A DNA stretch of 64,000 bases, from assembly GCA_965153455.1 (NCBI GenBank), contig OZ234504.1:3596001-3660000 (forward strand). The letters run 5' to 3'. Of this stretch, positions 1-11,860 are shown one piece after another. The translations under genes and the position numbers were made by a program. How positions within the stretch are numbered: position 1 is the stretch's first letter; each line of letters starts with the position of its first letter. The notes below the pieces were generated by a model. That model was given only the letters and a program-made list of their open reading frames with translations. It ran no database searches and was not told where the DNA came from. Origin of the DNA: Sphagnum compactum. Lineage: Eukaryota > Bryophyta > Sphagnopsida > Sphagnales.

Positions 1-69
1 TCAACATCCCAGACACAGATGCTGCTTGCCAGAAAACTGGAGTTGAGATTATGGGAGAAAAATGCATAC

Positions 70-2967
70 ATGAAGGTGGGTGGTTTCAATCCTGGAGGAA
101 TCCAGCCAGTGAACTGGTTGTTTTGAATGTTCCTGGAATAAAACAAATCCACCACCCATTTGTCAGCTGAATTGTCTTCAAACAAACAACAATGGATGGT
201 GGGCAATAATGTTGGATCCAAAATAGACTGGAAAGAAAAAAATTGCTGTTGACAAATGTGACGCACAATGTTTGGAGATTCATCAGGTTTGAGAGAGAAA
301 GAGGAAGGTTGCCATTCAGCTGATTGTTTTCCAGGTCCCTGCAAAGAAAGGAAAATGAACAAGTTGTGTGGTGCAGCACTTTAACATCTATCTCATTTCA
401 AAGGAGATCAAATGAAATTTTCTTTTAAAAAGAACACAAAAAAACTCACTATGTACCAAACCCAAAGACAAAAGATAGTGGACAAGAGGCACACAGGGTC
501 CTCAGAGCAGTCAAGTTGCTCAATGATGCCGGAAGTGGACCAGTCAAAGAGTTATATGATAGATCCCTGCAACCCAAACACCCAAGTGATGGATGTTTTC
601 AATGTTTCTACGGACACAATAGCAAAAGGTTTGGCATGTCTAGTTGTCCGTTGCCAAAATCGCATTGAGTGGGTTGCTGAGCAAATGGTGATGCTGGTTA
701 ATACCAGAAGCAAAAATGGTTACGGAAAACACAAAAAACCACTAAAGAAATGCTCATTCACAGAAGTTGGCAAAACTTACAGATTTGTCAGCACGAGGAG
801 CTGTGAAAATATATCTGGGATTCCATTGCCAATGCCATTATGACTAAGGTCCCTGCCAATTGAGCAAGAAGAAAACTTTTTAATCAGTGTGTGCTGCTGG
901 TGCTGCCATAGGCTTCCAAAAGATCTGCCATTCAAGAGAGAGAGAGAGAGAGAGAAGAAAATTACTCACAAAACAATTAGGCCTGTAAGTTGTTGAAGCG
1001 AAGAAGGCAAGCTGCCAGTCAAATGATTCCCTGAAAGAATCCTGTTTTTGCCAGAACAAGAGAATTGAGTACACTCTAGTGCTTCACTTTCATGTGATTG
1101 GTTGAGACCATGCAAAACCGCAGGATTCTCTCCTTCATCCACAATTCCCATAAAAACTTCTTACAGGCTGATGGACATGAAAGACACGCTCTATTGCAAA
1201 ATGAGACTGTTTTGAATAGTGCATTTCATGATGTGTTCCCTGGACATAATTATTGTTATAAAAATTACAGTGTGTTTTATAATGCTTACAGGTTTTGAAT
1301 AGAAGGCGGTAGCTGGTTGGGCAGAGATCCACCAATGTTGTTATTGCTCACATCACTGCACTCATCAAACAAAGTAGATGAGTTTGAGTCTCTCTTGTCA
1401 TTCAGGGGTCATAGTTGTTGCTTTATGTGGTTTTATGCACGTCATAACTCAAATTCCTTGACACTCATGTCAGTCATTTCGCACAACTTCCCCTGATTAC
1501 CATGACAAAAATAATTGTCAGCTTGTTTGCTGCAAAGGGTATGATGGAGAACAGGCAATGACAAGTGGTAAAACCAAAGTGCCAATGTTAAAAAGTCCTT
1601 ACAACCCATTCAAGAAAGAATTGAGAGAAAAATTTATCAATGCCAGGGGAAAAGAAAAAACAGAAAGAAAGCTGTGTACGACAAACTTACAAGTAAATTA
1701 GGGATTGAAAGCTTGAAAGTCCATATCCGAGTTGTCCATTAAGACCCAAGTTGTTCAGATGCCTGTAACAAAATTTCATAGAAAAAATAGAGATATGGCA
1801 AGTGCAAACTAGCTGTTAGTTTGTGTTTTTGCAGTGGGTGAAAAACACACTACCCACAAAACTGCTGGCAAGATTGATGTGTAGGAGATTCATCTTCTTT
1901 AGTCAATCCTGAGATGAAATAGACTGAATTCTTCTGAAACTGAGTGCAGAATTGCCAAAACCCAATTGCAAAAAAAGCAAAAAACCAAGTTAGGAAGAGA
2001 TTACATACAGCTCTGTAACATTGCTTCCGGTGCAGATAACACCCTGCCAATTCTGAGTGCATGGATCTCCACCACTTGCATTCCAATGGGTCAATTGTGC
2101 CGGTTGATCCAAGTCACCATAGAGGGTTGTCAGTGCGGTCACTGCAGCAGCAGCACAAAAAGACAAACAACAAATGGAGGAAGACTGTCATCTTCACTGT
2201 CAATTTTTCTTCTATCAATGCCCACCCAACATGGCCACCAATGTTAAAAAACCCAACAGGCACGTCTTCTTCTTCTTCTCCATCAAAGAGTCTTGCTTCC
2301 TATGTTGTTTTGAGCATGAGAATCTCAGAATTTGTGTCGCTGGTATGATGCAAAGAGAGAAGAAGAAGAAACAAAACAGAGTCTCAGCATGTGTTTTTCA
2401 GCAGCATGAGAGATCACAGTTCATGTTGCCAGATGCTAAGAAGAAGAAGAAGATGATGATGATGATGTTGCAATGGAAGTTGAAGAAGCAAAACACACGG
2501 TCTTGGTACGAAAGAGAATCCTGGTCTTACATTTTTGAGGATCATGAGAAATAATCAGAATTTGACAGTGTAGCTGGAATTTTGGCAAGATGGAAGAAGG
2601 AAACACACAAAGAATCTTGGGTTTTGTGTAAACTTTGGAGCATGATGCAGATGGGAATCGGAATGAATTCTGGTGTTCCTGCTGCTGTGGTTTTGTTGCA
2701 CTTGAGAATCAAATCCCTCAGAATAGTTTTCACTAATCCAGTGATTGCAATGGAATGGGATTTTGCAATTGAAAGAATATGGGGGTTGGGAACTAGTGGG
2801 GGGGGGGAAGCGGAAGAGAAAAGGTGGGGAGTTAGCAAGCACACAGTAGTACCATCTTGTGCATCCGTAGCTCCATTGACGACGCTGAGAAGTGACCGCG
2901 TTACGACGAGGAGGAGCACCAGTGTTGCAAATCCGAAACCGCGGTCAGCCCACACTCGAATTGCCAT
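70..2967 (-). CDS. STRUBBELIG-family LRR receptor-like kinase, N-terminal part (gene continues past left edge)
   Basis: Nine coding exons join in frame: 2967-2853, 2141-2009, 1762-1691, 1355-1290, 1041-970, 852-781, 566-495, 338-267 and 132-70. Every intron is GT-AG. The ATG at 2967 opens a hydrophobic signal peptide (AIRVWADRGFGFATLVLLLV) ending near residue 33. Next come a DVTALTTLYGDL segment and the LRR cap GGDPCTQNWQGVICTGSNVTEL, cited here only for its GDPC...W.GV.C pattern. Exon 3 onward supplies one LRR per exon, mostly exactly 72 nt and always split after the second base of a Leu codon, for example LDLSYNSLTGPLPASLSNL. The last exon has NNQFTGWIPPGLKP, matching the NxFSGWIP end of STRUBBELIG ectodomains. 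In the known family a proline-rich region, one transmembrane helix and an atypical kinase follow; these would lie left of position 1. STRUBBELIG kinases act at the plasma membrane in tissue morphogenesis and cell-wall sensing. Family assignment is strong; the exact member is not decided. Confidence 0.9.
2438..2468. repeat. Compound (AAG)n(ATG)n microsatellite in LRR-kinase intron 1
   Basis: A run of AAG triplets changes directly to ATG triplets inside the first intron (2142-2852). It has no coding consequence and is a likely length-variable marker. Confidence 0.8.
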
Positions 2968-3849
2968 TCCAGAATCGACAAGAAGCTCAGACTCTACGAC
3001 CAAAGCTAATCCACATTCTTCTCAACGGATCTTCCTGCTGCTGCCACCATTGTGAGCTTTGAATCCAGCTGCTGCTGCTGTTGTTATTTCGCCCGCTCGC
3101 TGCTCTGCTGCTGCTGCTGCAGCAGCAGCTGGGTCCTTCTTGCTGCAACCAAGCAGGAAGAAAGGAAGCACGCACACACGGACCCACAACGTCAAACAAG
3201 CACGCCGACTGTGGAGACTCGTAAACTCATGTGGATGAGATTGCAAAAATCGATCACCAGAAGATCAAATCGCACGAGAAGCGAGCTGCATCTTACAGGC
3301 ATTTCATCAGCAACTGTGATCACGCAGTTCGTCTCATTAATGCTACAAGGAGAAAGCAGCTCCAAGAGCTTCATTGTATGAGCTTGCACCTCTAAGCAGT
3401 TCAGCGGCAACTCGCGCATTTTATCAAGGACCTAATACTACTACTACTACTACTACAAGCTTCAAGAGATACATCTAGAGCAACACTTACAACACTGTGA
3501 CGAACATCGAGAAGTAGAAACGAAGAACTGCAGGAAGCTGGATGCAACTATAGTCATATGAAGTCCACGAACCTTAGTACCACAAAACAGCGTAGAAACA
3601 AGTGCTTCTGCTGCTACGACGGCAATTGCAGCTTCAGGGTCGACAGATGATCACCACATGGTCAGGACTCCCTCTGACGAGTCCACCAACACAACACACA
3701 CACACACGAACAAAAAACAAAGTGGCGAGAGTTGCTACAATTTCTTGTTAGCTGAACGTCCCAGCAGCCTATAATCACTAAGAAATCTGACGAGCATCCC
3801 AAAATCAGAAACAAACACACTCTCTCCAAAGATCATATGCAAACTCACA

Positions 3850-3894
<45 letters not shown>

Positions 3895-4330
3895 GGCGGG
3901 CTGGAGGTGGTGAGTGTTGTTGTTGTATCAGCGACTACCTCATGGAGCTCTAGTGTGCTCAAATGTGAGTCAAAACGGAAGTCGTAAAAGGTGATGAATG
4001 CAGGAGAAGCAGCTGCAGAGATCAGGATGGTGGTAATCAATTAGTGGAGCAATTAAAGAACAACAGAAGTAGCAGCAGCAGCAGCAGCAAACCACACCAT
4101 GCAATGGCAGAAGAGAGAGAAGCAAGAGAGAGCGATCGACGAAGCGCCGAAGGACGACCAACACCCACTAGAGAAGAGAAAAAGAAAAAGTCGGAGCTCT
4201 GCAGAAGCAGCAGGCAGCGGCGCTCTGCCCGAAACCCCCAAAAAAAACCAAAACTGGCCCCCTATTTCCCCTCCCGCATTTTTTTCGATTCTTGACCACC
4301 CCCCCCCCCCCCCCCCCCTCCCCCTTTTTT
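2968..4330 (-). promoter_or_regulatory. Upstream region / probable 5' leader and promoter of the LRR kinase gene
   Basis: No conserved protein is seen here. Read on the gene's strand, the stretch has features common in plant leaders: a CT-dinucleotide tract (3850-3892), CTG/CAG triplets at 3067-3130 and 4072-4090, and higher GC than the DNA further upstream. A 20-bp perfect palindrome (GCTGCTGCTG then CAGCAGCAGC) lies at 3110-3129. A 20-base C run at 4299-4318 marks the outer limit. The transcription start is not visible. Open frames here (for example 2582-3055 and 3052-3381, plus) arise from the triplet repeats and exon antisense, with no family resemblance. Confidence 0.45.
3850..3892. repeat. 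GA/CT dinucleotide microsatellite
   Basis: About 21 GA units with one AAG interruption at the left. On the sense strand of the LRR kinase it reads CT, the kind of tract often found in plant 5' leaders and core promoters. Confidence 0.85.
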
Positions 4331-4524
4331 CCTAACTAAATAAGTATGTGGGGAAAGAGGGAGGATTTTTTGGTTTTTTTTTTTTTGGGGGGTTGTTTTT
4401 GCTTCCTCTCACTTGGGTGGGACGTGCCACAATTCACGATGTGTTTTTTATTTAAAAATTAAAAAGTAACTTGCCTATTTTATTTTGTAAAGCAAACAAA
4501 AGAAGAGGCTATGGGGGCAAATCC

Positions 4525-4567
<43 letters not shown>

Positions 4568-5820
4568 ATTATTTATCATTATAATCTCACTTTCTACACT
4601 TGGGATTATTCCTTGATGCATGTGGAGTTGAACCATGGTCATAGGTAGGTAACCAGTGTTGTGTGGTTATTTGGAAATTTGCAAAGACCTCCCCCACCCC
4701 CCGTTCCTTCCGCCCTCTTTTTTCCGGTCTCTAAGTTCTTTCAGAATCGGAGAATTGTCTGCTCTTTTGTTTCCAATAACTGCCCGACACCAAGAATGAC
4801 CCTTTAGTGTAAACAGAAGGGCCTATCTTTGAGAACATTTTGGGTGCATGATGAGGGCATATGTTGAGGGAACCTTTAATTTAGGGATGATTTAAGGGCC
4901 GATATTTTGCAACATATCGAGATTTAAGTTTTAAGGCGGCCCTAATCTTTGCAAACCTTCCAAGATTAAGGGCCTATATAGTGAACTTTCCAACATTTTA
5001 AGACCCTATGCCGTGAACTTTCAAGGGATTTAAGAGCCTATGGAGATCACATAAACGGCCTGTATTTTCTGGGATTTTTGAAGGCCTACGACCTTGATAG
5101 GTACACGTCCTGGATTTGATAGATACCTGTGTGTTCAAGGGTCTATGCATGATCATCACTTTTTTCATCCATGAGAAAAGGTAGAAAAACTAAGGTGACA
5201 AAGTATGAAAGAACCCATCATCCATCCAATTGGTTAATTTTCCATAGCCATCCATTCAAATGGATCATGGATGAAAGATTCATAAAATTTGAACTTGCAA
5301 CAACTCACTCCCATTTAACCAAAGTCATTATCCTTTTTTTGTGTTCCCAATGGAAGTAAATTAAGTGGTGATGTGGATTTTTCACTTGTGGAACATGCAT
5401 AAATTAAGTGGGGATGTGGATTTCCCAATTAGGCAACATGGTACATGTTGTAAATTAGGCATAAATTTTCAAAATTGCTAGGCCTAAACCCTAAACCCTA
5501 AAACCTATATAAAATTGCAGCCGTTTGAAGTTCTCATTAAGTTTTCATAAATGGGAATTTGAAAGGTTGGAAGTGTGTGTTGAATGTGCAACCAAAAAAA
5601 AAAAAAGTCATGATCTTAAGTTGTACTAAACTTGTTTGTTGGGCAACACAAGCAATTTCATATTGGGGACAAGTGCAGGGTGCCCACAAAGGGCCATGGA
5701 TGGCCTTGTATTTTTCTTTCTTGTAGCCTACTTGTGGACACTCTTGAAATAGAAGATTATGTAACCTTACCCTTTGATCTAGCTAGGCTATATTAAGTTC
5801 CAATGTGTTCCTCAAGCTGT
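4331..5820. other. Intergenic: AAT/ATT hairpin and degenerate repeats
   Basis: No gene seen. At 4527-4570 an (ATA)n block runs straight into a (TAT)n block, an almost perfect inverted repeat able to form a hairpin. From about 4805 to 5125 a loose ~40-60 bp phrase recurs, with 'AAGGGCCTAT' followed by 'GAACTTTCCAACATTT'-like text, suggesting an old tandem repeat. A short telomere-like tract is at 5483-5506. Confidence 0.6.
5483..5506. repeat. Short interstitial telomere-like tract (CCTAAA)n
   Basis: About three CCCTAAA units, the plant telomere type. The AAACCCTAA core is also known as the 'telo box' of some plant promoters. No gene is identified next to this copy. Confidence 0.75.
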
Positions 5821-5829
5821 TCCCAATAG

Positions 5830-5958
5830 CACCATATTTCATTGGGAACCTAGTTCATTGGAAGCATCATTGATTGCAAACCATTGGGAACCTAGTTCAT
5901 TGGAAACCATTGGGAACCCAATTCATTGGGAGCATCATTGGAAACCATTGGGACCACA
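5830..5958. repeat. Degenerate tandem repeat, 'CCATTGGGAACCTAGTTCATT' type
   Basis: The phrase CATTGGGAACC(T/C)A(G/A)TTCATTGG recurs at about 5838, 5881 and 5907, with a shortened form near 5941. Similar GGGAAC-rich text is at 48850-49065 and 57190-57300, so the motif is dispersed as well as tandem. Confidence 0.6.
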
Positions 5959-6984
5959 TGGCTCCCCCCCCCCCAAAGCAAAAAAAATGAAATAAATTGA
6001 GCCCTTCGGAGTGCATGTTGAGCAATCCCATTGACTCAGGTGCAAATTTGACGATTCCTAACATTTGTTCATCACCCCACCCCAGTTTTCGCATGGGATA
6101 ATACATAATAATACCCCTTCCAAAGAAGAGTGTGGGTACACATAGTTGTCGTAGTTGAGACAACGATGTCCGCACTCTCTTAGGAACGGGTAAGAATTTA
6201 TAATGAAAAAGTATTTCGTATCACCAAACCCCCCCCCCCGGGCCCGGACCAATTGAATTATATATGTGCCTGTTTGTTGCGAGAGCGACACGGGCCACCC
6301 CAATTCTCCCCAATGACCCGAGCATTCATGAACGGAAATATGTATGACGGAAATTGCACATGGGTAAATGGTAAATGCTGCATTTACCACCCTTGAGAGC
6401 TGGGACAAATAATGCCAGAGAAGGGCCTCTGAATGGCAGATTCTGCGAGTTAACCGCCTCACTGGCCTTGTCTGGCAGAATCTGCACAGGTGGCAGATTA
6501 TGCACTTGTGCGGATAGATATAGAAGACGGCCCTGTACATACTTGGCAGAACCCTCTGCCCCAAACAAACGTCGGCCCTGCCATCTTGAGCGTAATGCCC
6601 TGGCAGCAGGGTATTCCGCCATGTAAAGTACAAGGCAGGAAATAGGGCAGCTTACACCTACTTTGCAGGTGCAGGAGGAGGCACATTACGCCTATTAAGT
6701 AGGTGGAAGCTGCTTCCTGTTTTGAGAGAGGCTATATTCTGGGATTTAAGATGTTCTCCATTCACACTTTAAAAAATCTACTCAAGTACTTTACGAGCCG
6801 GAATATTCACCAACTCATTATTCTTGTTTAAACTCTCTCCCTCCCGCCCCCCCCCAATGTAAAAGAGATATGGCAAATTGCATTGTGGGCTTCGTGAATA
6901 CACATTGCTGGGCAAGGTTCCAGCAAGTTGCCAAAATTGGCAGGATTTTTTTTCTTTTTCAAAAAAAATTTCCTATCCGACTTG
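5959..6984. other. Intergenic with a GC-richer island (about 6370-6720)
   Basis: The island stands out from the AT-rich surroundings and repeats a GGCAGA(T/A)TCTGC-like word several times (about 6438-6510). It has a hairpin at 6370-6387 (GGTAAATG / CATTTACC) and a CACCTACTT / AAGTAGGTG pair near 6655-6705. Open frames on both strands (longest 6633-6058 minus, 191 codons) match no family I recognise and look like by-products of composition. It may be a remnant of an inserted element. Confidence 0.35.
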
Positions 6985-7032
6985 TAGCCAAATTTGGCTA
7001 GTTCCTCTTGTGGATGATGGTCATGTGGCAAC
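6985..7032 (+). repeat. Palindromic-core dispersed repeat, copy 1
   Basis: Contains the perfect 16-bp palindrome TAGCCAAATTTGGCTA, then a CCTCTTGTGGATGATGG segment shared with the other copies. Confidence 0.7.
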
Positions 7033-10000
7033 ATTACAAAAAAAAATTATTTTATTAAAAATAAATAATTAAAAATAAATAAATAGAAACCCTAGTGAGT
7101 GGTTCCTATGTAGGTAGGTAAGTATGTAAGGCAATTAGTGTCTACTAGGTAGGTAGATACTTGTGTATAGTTAGTACATAGCTAACCACTGTGGTTAACT
7201 ATGGGATAGCTGGAATACAATGAAAAAGTGTTTCTTGTCCATATACCATCCATCCATTCTTCATGGGGTGCTCATGGGTTGGATGTTAGTTAGCTCTGGC
7301 CCATCTTCACAATGCTTGTCCAGAAACACATTGTATTCTTAGAAAAACATGTTGTTTTTCAACTTTTTCTGAATACAAATTTCACACAAAATAGTGAAAT
7401 TCCACCACAAAACTAAAGCATGGCTCTACATTATTATTCGGATGGAGGTTTGAATAGTATGGTCGCTGAATGAGTAAAGGAAACAAAATTAGTTGAACTT
7501 GTTTTTAGGGGGGGTGCTCCCTTGAGGGTGAAGCCACTTTGCTATGGGTGGAGGAATTTGGCATAAATTTTTGGCTTCAACTGGGAGCCAATGTATGGAC
7601 GACAAATGAGAAACTTAACTTCATTGTTTAGGCTCTTCTTTTTTTTTTTTTCCATACATTCATTTTTGCAATCAAAATTATGTAACCATGGTTCTTCAAC
7701 TTATCTAACCATAGTTCTTGTTGGGTTTCTTTGCAACTCACACATGGGCATTATGATCTCGAGTCGCACCCAATTTTGAAGGAATGTAGGGAGAAAGTAG
7801 ATCTTCATTGAGCTCTGGCACCAAGCTGTGCGGCCCCCACCCCCCCTCTCCCATGAGTGTGTTATGCTCGGCATCATCTCTTAATTTATGCTTGATGTAT
7901 AGGGTACGGATGAAGATTTTCTGAAGTCCTCCTGGAAATTCACTGAGATCCGCAGTACAATGATTTTGTTTCATATGAAAAAGAGAGAGAGAGAGAGACA
8001 TGATGCCCGTAGAAGAAGGGTTTTGAATGTTTGATGTGAAGAGTTTCGAATATGGGAAAACAAGGGGGTTATGGAGTTGTCGGTTACCTACCCTAATTAA
8101 TAAATCCCTTTTACCCACATAAAATGAAAAAGAACCAAGGGTCATAGGTGAGGAGGGAGTACTAAAGAATTGCACGAACAATGAAAGGTGCACCGGAATG
8201 ACCTCCTCATTTGGAATGTTGTGACGTGAAGAAGAATTTCAAACTTTTACGTAGTGTTGGAGGAGACATATCAATAGTGTTCCCACCCCCCCCCCCCCCC
8301 CCCTTGAGACTAAGGGATGAAGGAAGTAAGGGCCAAAATTTCAAGCCCGCCTTTTGTGAAAGCAATTAACTAGAGCCATTTTGAAAGGCCAATTAACTAT
8401 AGTTGCCCTACTAAAGTCACTTGTCAAATGGTCGCCAAACATAAGGTTGGGATACATCAAAATATTTGTTCACAATTGTTTGGAAGAAGGGTGCAAATGT
8501 GTTAGAAACAATTGTGAGTGGGCGCGCTCTATTTTGCAAATCGCCCACCATGACGCAAACCCCATCCATACACAAGGGAGGTCCCATGGTACTACTAGCG
8601 TCTCACCCAACTAGGCTTATTCCCAAGTAGAAAGGGGGGGGGGGGGGGGTTGCGATGCACACATTCTATAGTTTGTGCTTAGTATACATGAACAAGTTTC
8701 ATGTTCCTTTTCCTTTATTCAGAAAGTACCCCTTCCCATGTATGGGAGGAGTAAGAGGTGAAGTACACAACATTATTTTCGGTTTGGCTGTCACGGACCG
8801 TTTGCTAGTTCGGATGTACATACAATTCTTAGGGTACCATTATTCTTTGTCTTGGCCTATCACCAACCAAAACCAAAGACTAGAAAGGATATATATATAT
8901 ATATATATATCACTTCAATACAAATGAGTTAGGATCAATGTTGGGCTGGGCATTAGAAAAATCAATCGCACCTAACCATGCAAGGTACCAAGGTGGTTCT
9001 TTAAGGTTCGGAAAATCGGAGTTTAAAAAAAAAGAAAATGATGTTCCATAGTTCCACTTTAATTCCTATTATGTCCCCTAGTCCTTCATAAACACATTAC
9101 TTCCCAAATGTTCAATCTACCAAAAAGGATGGGCATTATATTATGATGATGTAATGGGTAAACAACCAAAAGGATAGGCATACATGATGTAATGGTTAGA
9201 CAACAAAAAAAATGTTATGATGGAAGTATGTGGTAGTTTGTTGGAGTTTTGAATGAAGTAATGGTTATGAACTGCTCTCTATGATTATTAATTTCCATAA
9301 TCATGAAGAATCCAACTACCTAACAATCCTTGATGGCATTTATGAGCCAATCATGCTTTGCATGTTTGGCAATCCTTGATCCTTTCCAAGTTTATGGTAG
9401 TTAAAAAGCCCATCACATTTTCCATGTTTTATTCAAGTGGTTTCATAATACAAGTTCTTGATTGTGAGGCAAAAATAAATCCCTTGTTGCATGAAAATAG
9501 TTTGTACATCCTATTGAACATTTTGGAGTTCATATTTCAGTTTAAGGACACCTAAATTTTTCTTTATGTGTTTTAAGCTTATTGACTTATACATGCGGAA
9601 TCCATATGTGAATAATATTGCAAAATGGATGGTGATTGCAATTGTAAAAATAGTCTTTAGTTTACTTTTAAGTGAAATGATGTAAAACATTTTATGAGAA
9701 TGTTTTTTTAAAAAACAAATTCAGATGAACATGAAGATCCAAGTTAAGATTGTATGGCACACAATATTGGGATTTCTTATTAGTCCAAGCATTTGAGTAG
9801 TTTAGATAAATTTTGTGGATTGTCAAATTTTTAGGGTTTTGATGATCCTTCACTTGCATTTGTTTCATCAATATGTTACGAACATTGTGTTAGTTTTTTG
9901 CAAAAACTAACATTTTTAAATCAAGGACCACATTTGTGTATGTAATTCACTTGGTAGCTAGTTTCAGAAATGTAATGTCAAAGTCGTTATGGATGAACTA

Positions 10001-11782
10001 GTCGTATCCATGAATTATTCATATCCTTTAACCTTTTCATTCAAACTAGTGTAGATTGTGTTGTTGGCCCAAATGTGAACACGTTTTTTATTTTCACATT
10101 TTCAGAATTGAAAATTTCGAAATCCGGCAATGTGAACACATTGAAGCCTCTACTGATTTTTCTTTCCAAACCCCATTTTTTGCAATTTTTTTGCAATTTT
10201 CCAGCAACAAAATCCACTCAAAAATAAATATCTCGCACACCTTAGCTCTGAAAATTGTGAAATAAACTCTATTAGATCTGACTCATCCACGGCTTTCCAA
10301 CAACACCAAGAACACCCCCAAATTCCAATATAGGTTTCAGTTTTGATTGTATTTAATTTTCATTGAAAAAATGGTTCAATAATCAATAGCTTCCACACCA
10401 TAGCTCCAAACAGTCTCAAACCAAGTCGATGCATCCTTACTCATCGATAGCTTTCTGAAGATACCAAGAGCACGACATGAAGCACCATGGTTTGAGAGAC
10501 CTTAGCATGACAAAACAAAGCAAACTACCTTGCTTCATAGATAGATTTGTCTACCTAATATTTTTGCTTATCACACATTTGTTCTAATGCCACTAACTAG
10601 GTAGTAGGAGTAGGAGGCCAAGAAGGAGATGGTGAGCTTAATCTTCCTTCTTCTACTTCTTCTTCTACTACATACCCCGGAGCTCTAACTCATGCATTTG
10701 TTGCCAACCGCACTTCTTTCAATCAAACCCAAAGCTATGTCCATTTCTCACGATGGCATCCATCCAAGGTCAGTCTGACCTCAAGCTTGAAGCTAATACG
10801 GCCTAGCTTCAATTCTCAAGGTTGAACCCGATGTTGATGAAAAACCAACATTTTGGGTTACCCATCTTGTTTTAACACAAATCCCAACAGAAAATGCAAA
10901 TGCTTTCCAGCAATTGTGTTCATGACAATATTTTGCATGCATGATACAAAGAGATTATCTTAAGCTTTGGCTCTTCTTCCAACAAGAGATGTAGTAATTG
11001 AGCTTCCAAGGATAAATTTGTGGACCCATTACCCAGTTTGGTGGGGTACTCATTGTTTGTCAAATGAACTAGCCTATCCCATACTCCCCACCCCCAAGTG
11101 CACATACAAAGGACCATAAAACATGATGTAAGCAAATTGGTTTATTATATCTATTGCATGCATCCAATTCCATAGGCAACAACAAGCAAAACAGTTTTGT
11201 TTTTTGTTGAGGTTTGTGTGCTTTGTTGACTCTACCCTTGGGGTAGGTTTGCATGCTTTGTTGACTCTACCCTCAGGGTAGTCTTGACTCTACCCTTGGG
11301 GAAAGAGACTATGGAACAATGCAGATTGATTTGGCCCCCACATTTTTGAGGAATGTTCACAAGGTGTTAGTGTGAATTGTGAGTTCATTTTGTTGTGGAA
11401 CAAAATGAAGCATTTCCTATTAACCATTGTTGATGGGTTTTTGAAGTTTGAACTTGCCATGATAAAGGGTAGTAGTAGAGCCATAAAACACAATGAGTTG
11501 CTTGTTGATCAAGGATGCACTAGCATGGAGAGAGAGCCTTTGTTAGGCAAGACCTTGACTCACATTTTGAGCTGATGAGAAGAATCCTCACTAGGAATTC
11601 TTGATCATTGTACCATCATAGGAGATTGTGCATAGAAACCCTAAAAAAATTTATTAAAATAAATTTTTTTTCAAAAAAAAACCCCTTTCTTAGAATGTCA
11701 GCCATAGCGTCTCTAGGACACCCATGAGAGACTCCTGACACCCTTTCATTATTGAAGTCAGTGATTTTGTTTTATGTAGCCT
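7033..11782. other. Intergenic, AT-rich, no gene recognised
   Basis: Holds an 18-base C run (8286-8303) and a 16-base G run (8634-8649) about 330 bp apart, an AT dinucleotide tract near 8889-8910, and a tandem repeat with CTACCC(T)TGGGGTAG-like palindromes at about 11210-11305. Open frames at 7738-8193 (minus) and 8381-8614 (plus) lack recognisable domains. Confidence 0.55.
11210..11305. repeat. Short tandem repeat with TTGACTCTACCCT units
   Basis: Three occurrences of GACTCTACCCT followed by (T/C)(G/A)GGG, two of them preceded by TTTG(T/C)(G/A)TGCTTTGTT. Spacing is about 44 and 27 bp. The CTACCC...GGGTAG text is self-complementary. Confidence 0.6.
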
Positions 11783-11860
11783 AAGTGGCAATCATCCATT
11801 GGAAGATATAGGAAAAAATTGGTGATCATCCTTTGCAAGACTTAGCCAAATCTGGCTATA
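11783..11860 (-). repeat. Palindromic-core dispersed repeat, copy 2
   Basis: On the minus strand it reads ATAGCCAGATTTGGCTAAG, then GGATGATCACCAATT, then CTATATCTTCC-ATGGATGATTGCCACTT. This two-part layout matches copies 6 and 8. Similarity to copy 6 extends further upstream (GTACTTCATTT...). Confidence 0.75.

Noticed and set aside
1-69. Possible tenth LRR-kinase exon after an AG near position 37
   Set aside because: The intron would be only about 33 bases, too short for a plant, and the resulting peptide does not resemble the family. The intron more likely continues beyond the left edge.
412-843. 143-codon open frame, plus strand
   Set aside because: It runs antisense to LRR-kinase exons 6 and 7, which explain the sequence fully.
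2542-3003. 153-codon open frame starting upstream of the chosen LRR-kinase start
   Set aside because: Its first codon at 3003 is TTG, not ATG, and it reads through the GT donor at 2852. The ATG at 2967 with a signal peptide and splice at 2853 gives the family's expected protein.
6058-6633. 191-codon open frame, minus strand
   Set aside because: No domain or family resemblance; overlapping frames on the other strand are equally open, as expected from the GC-richer composition.
7738-8193. 151-codon open frame, minus strand
   Set aside because: No recognisable motif, no matching exon partners, and it includes a GA microsatellite translation.
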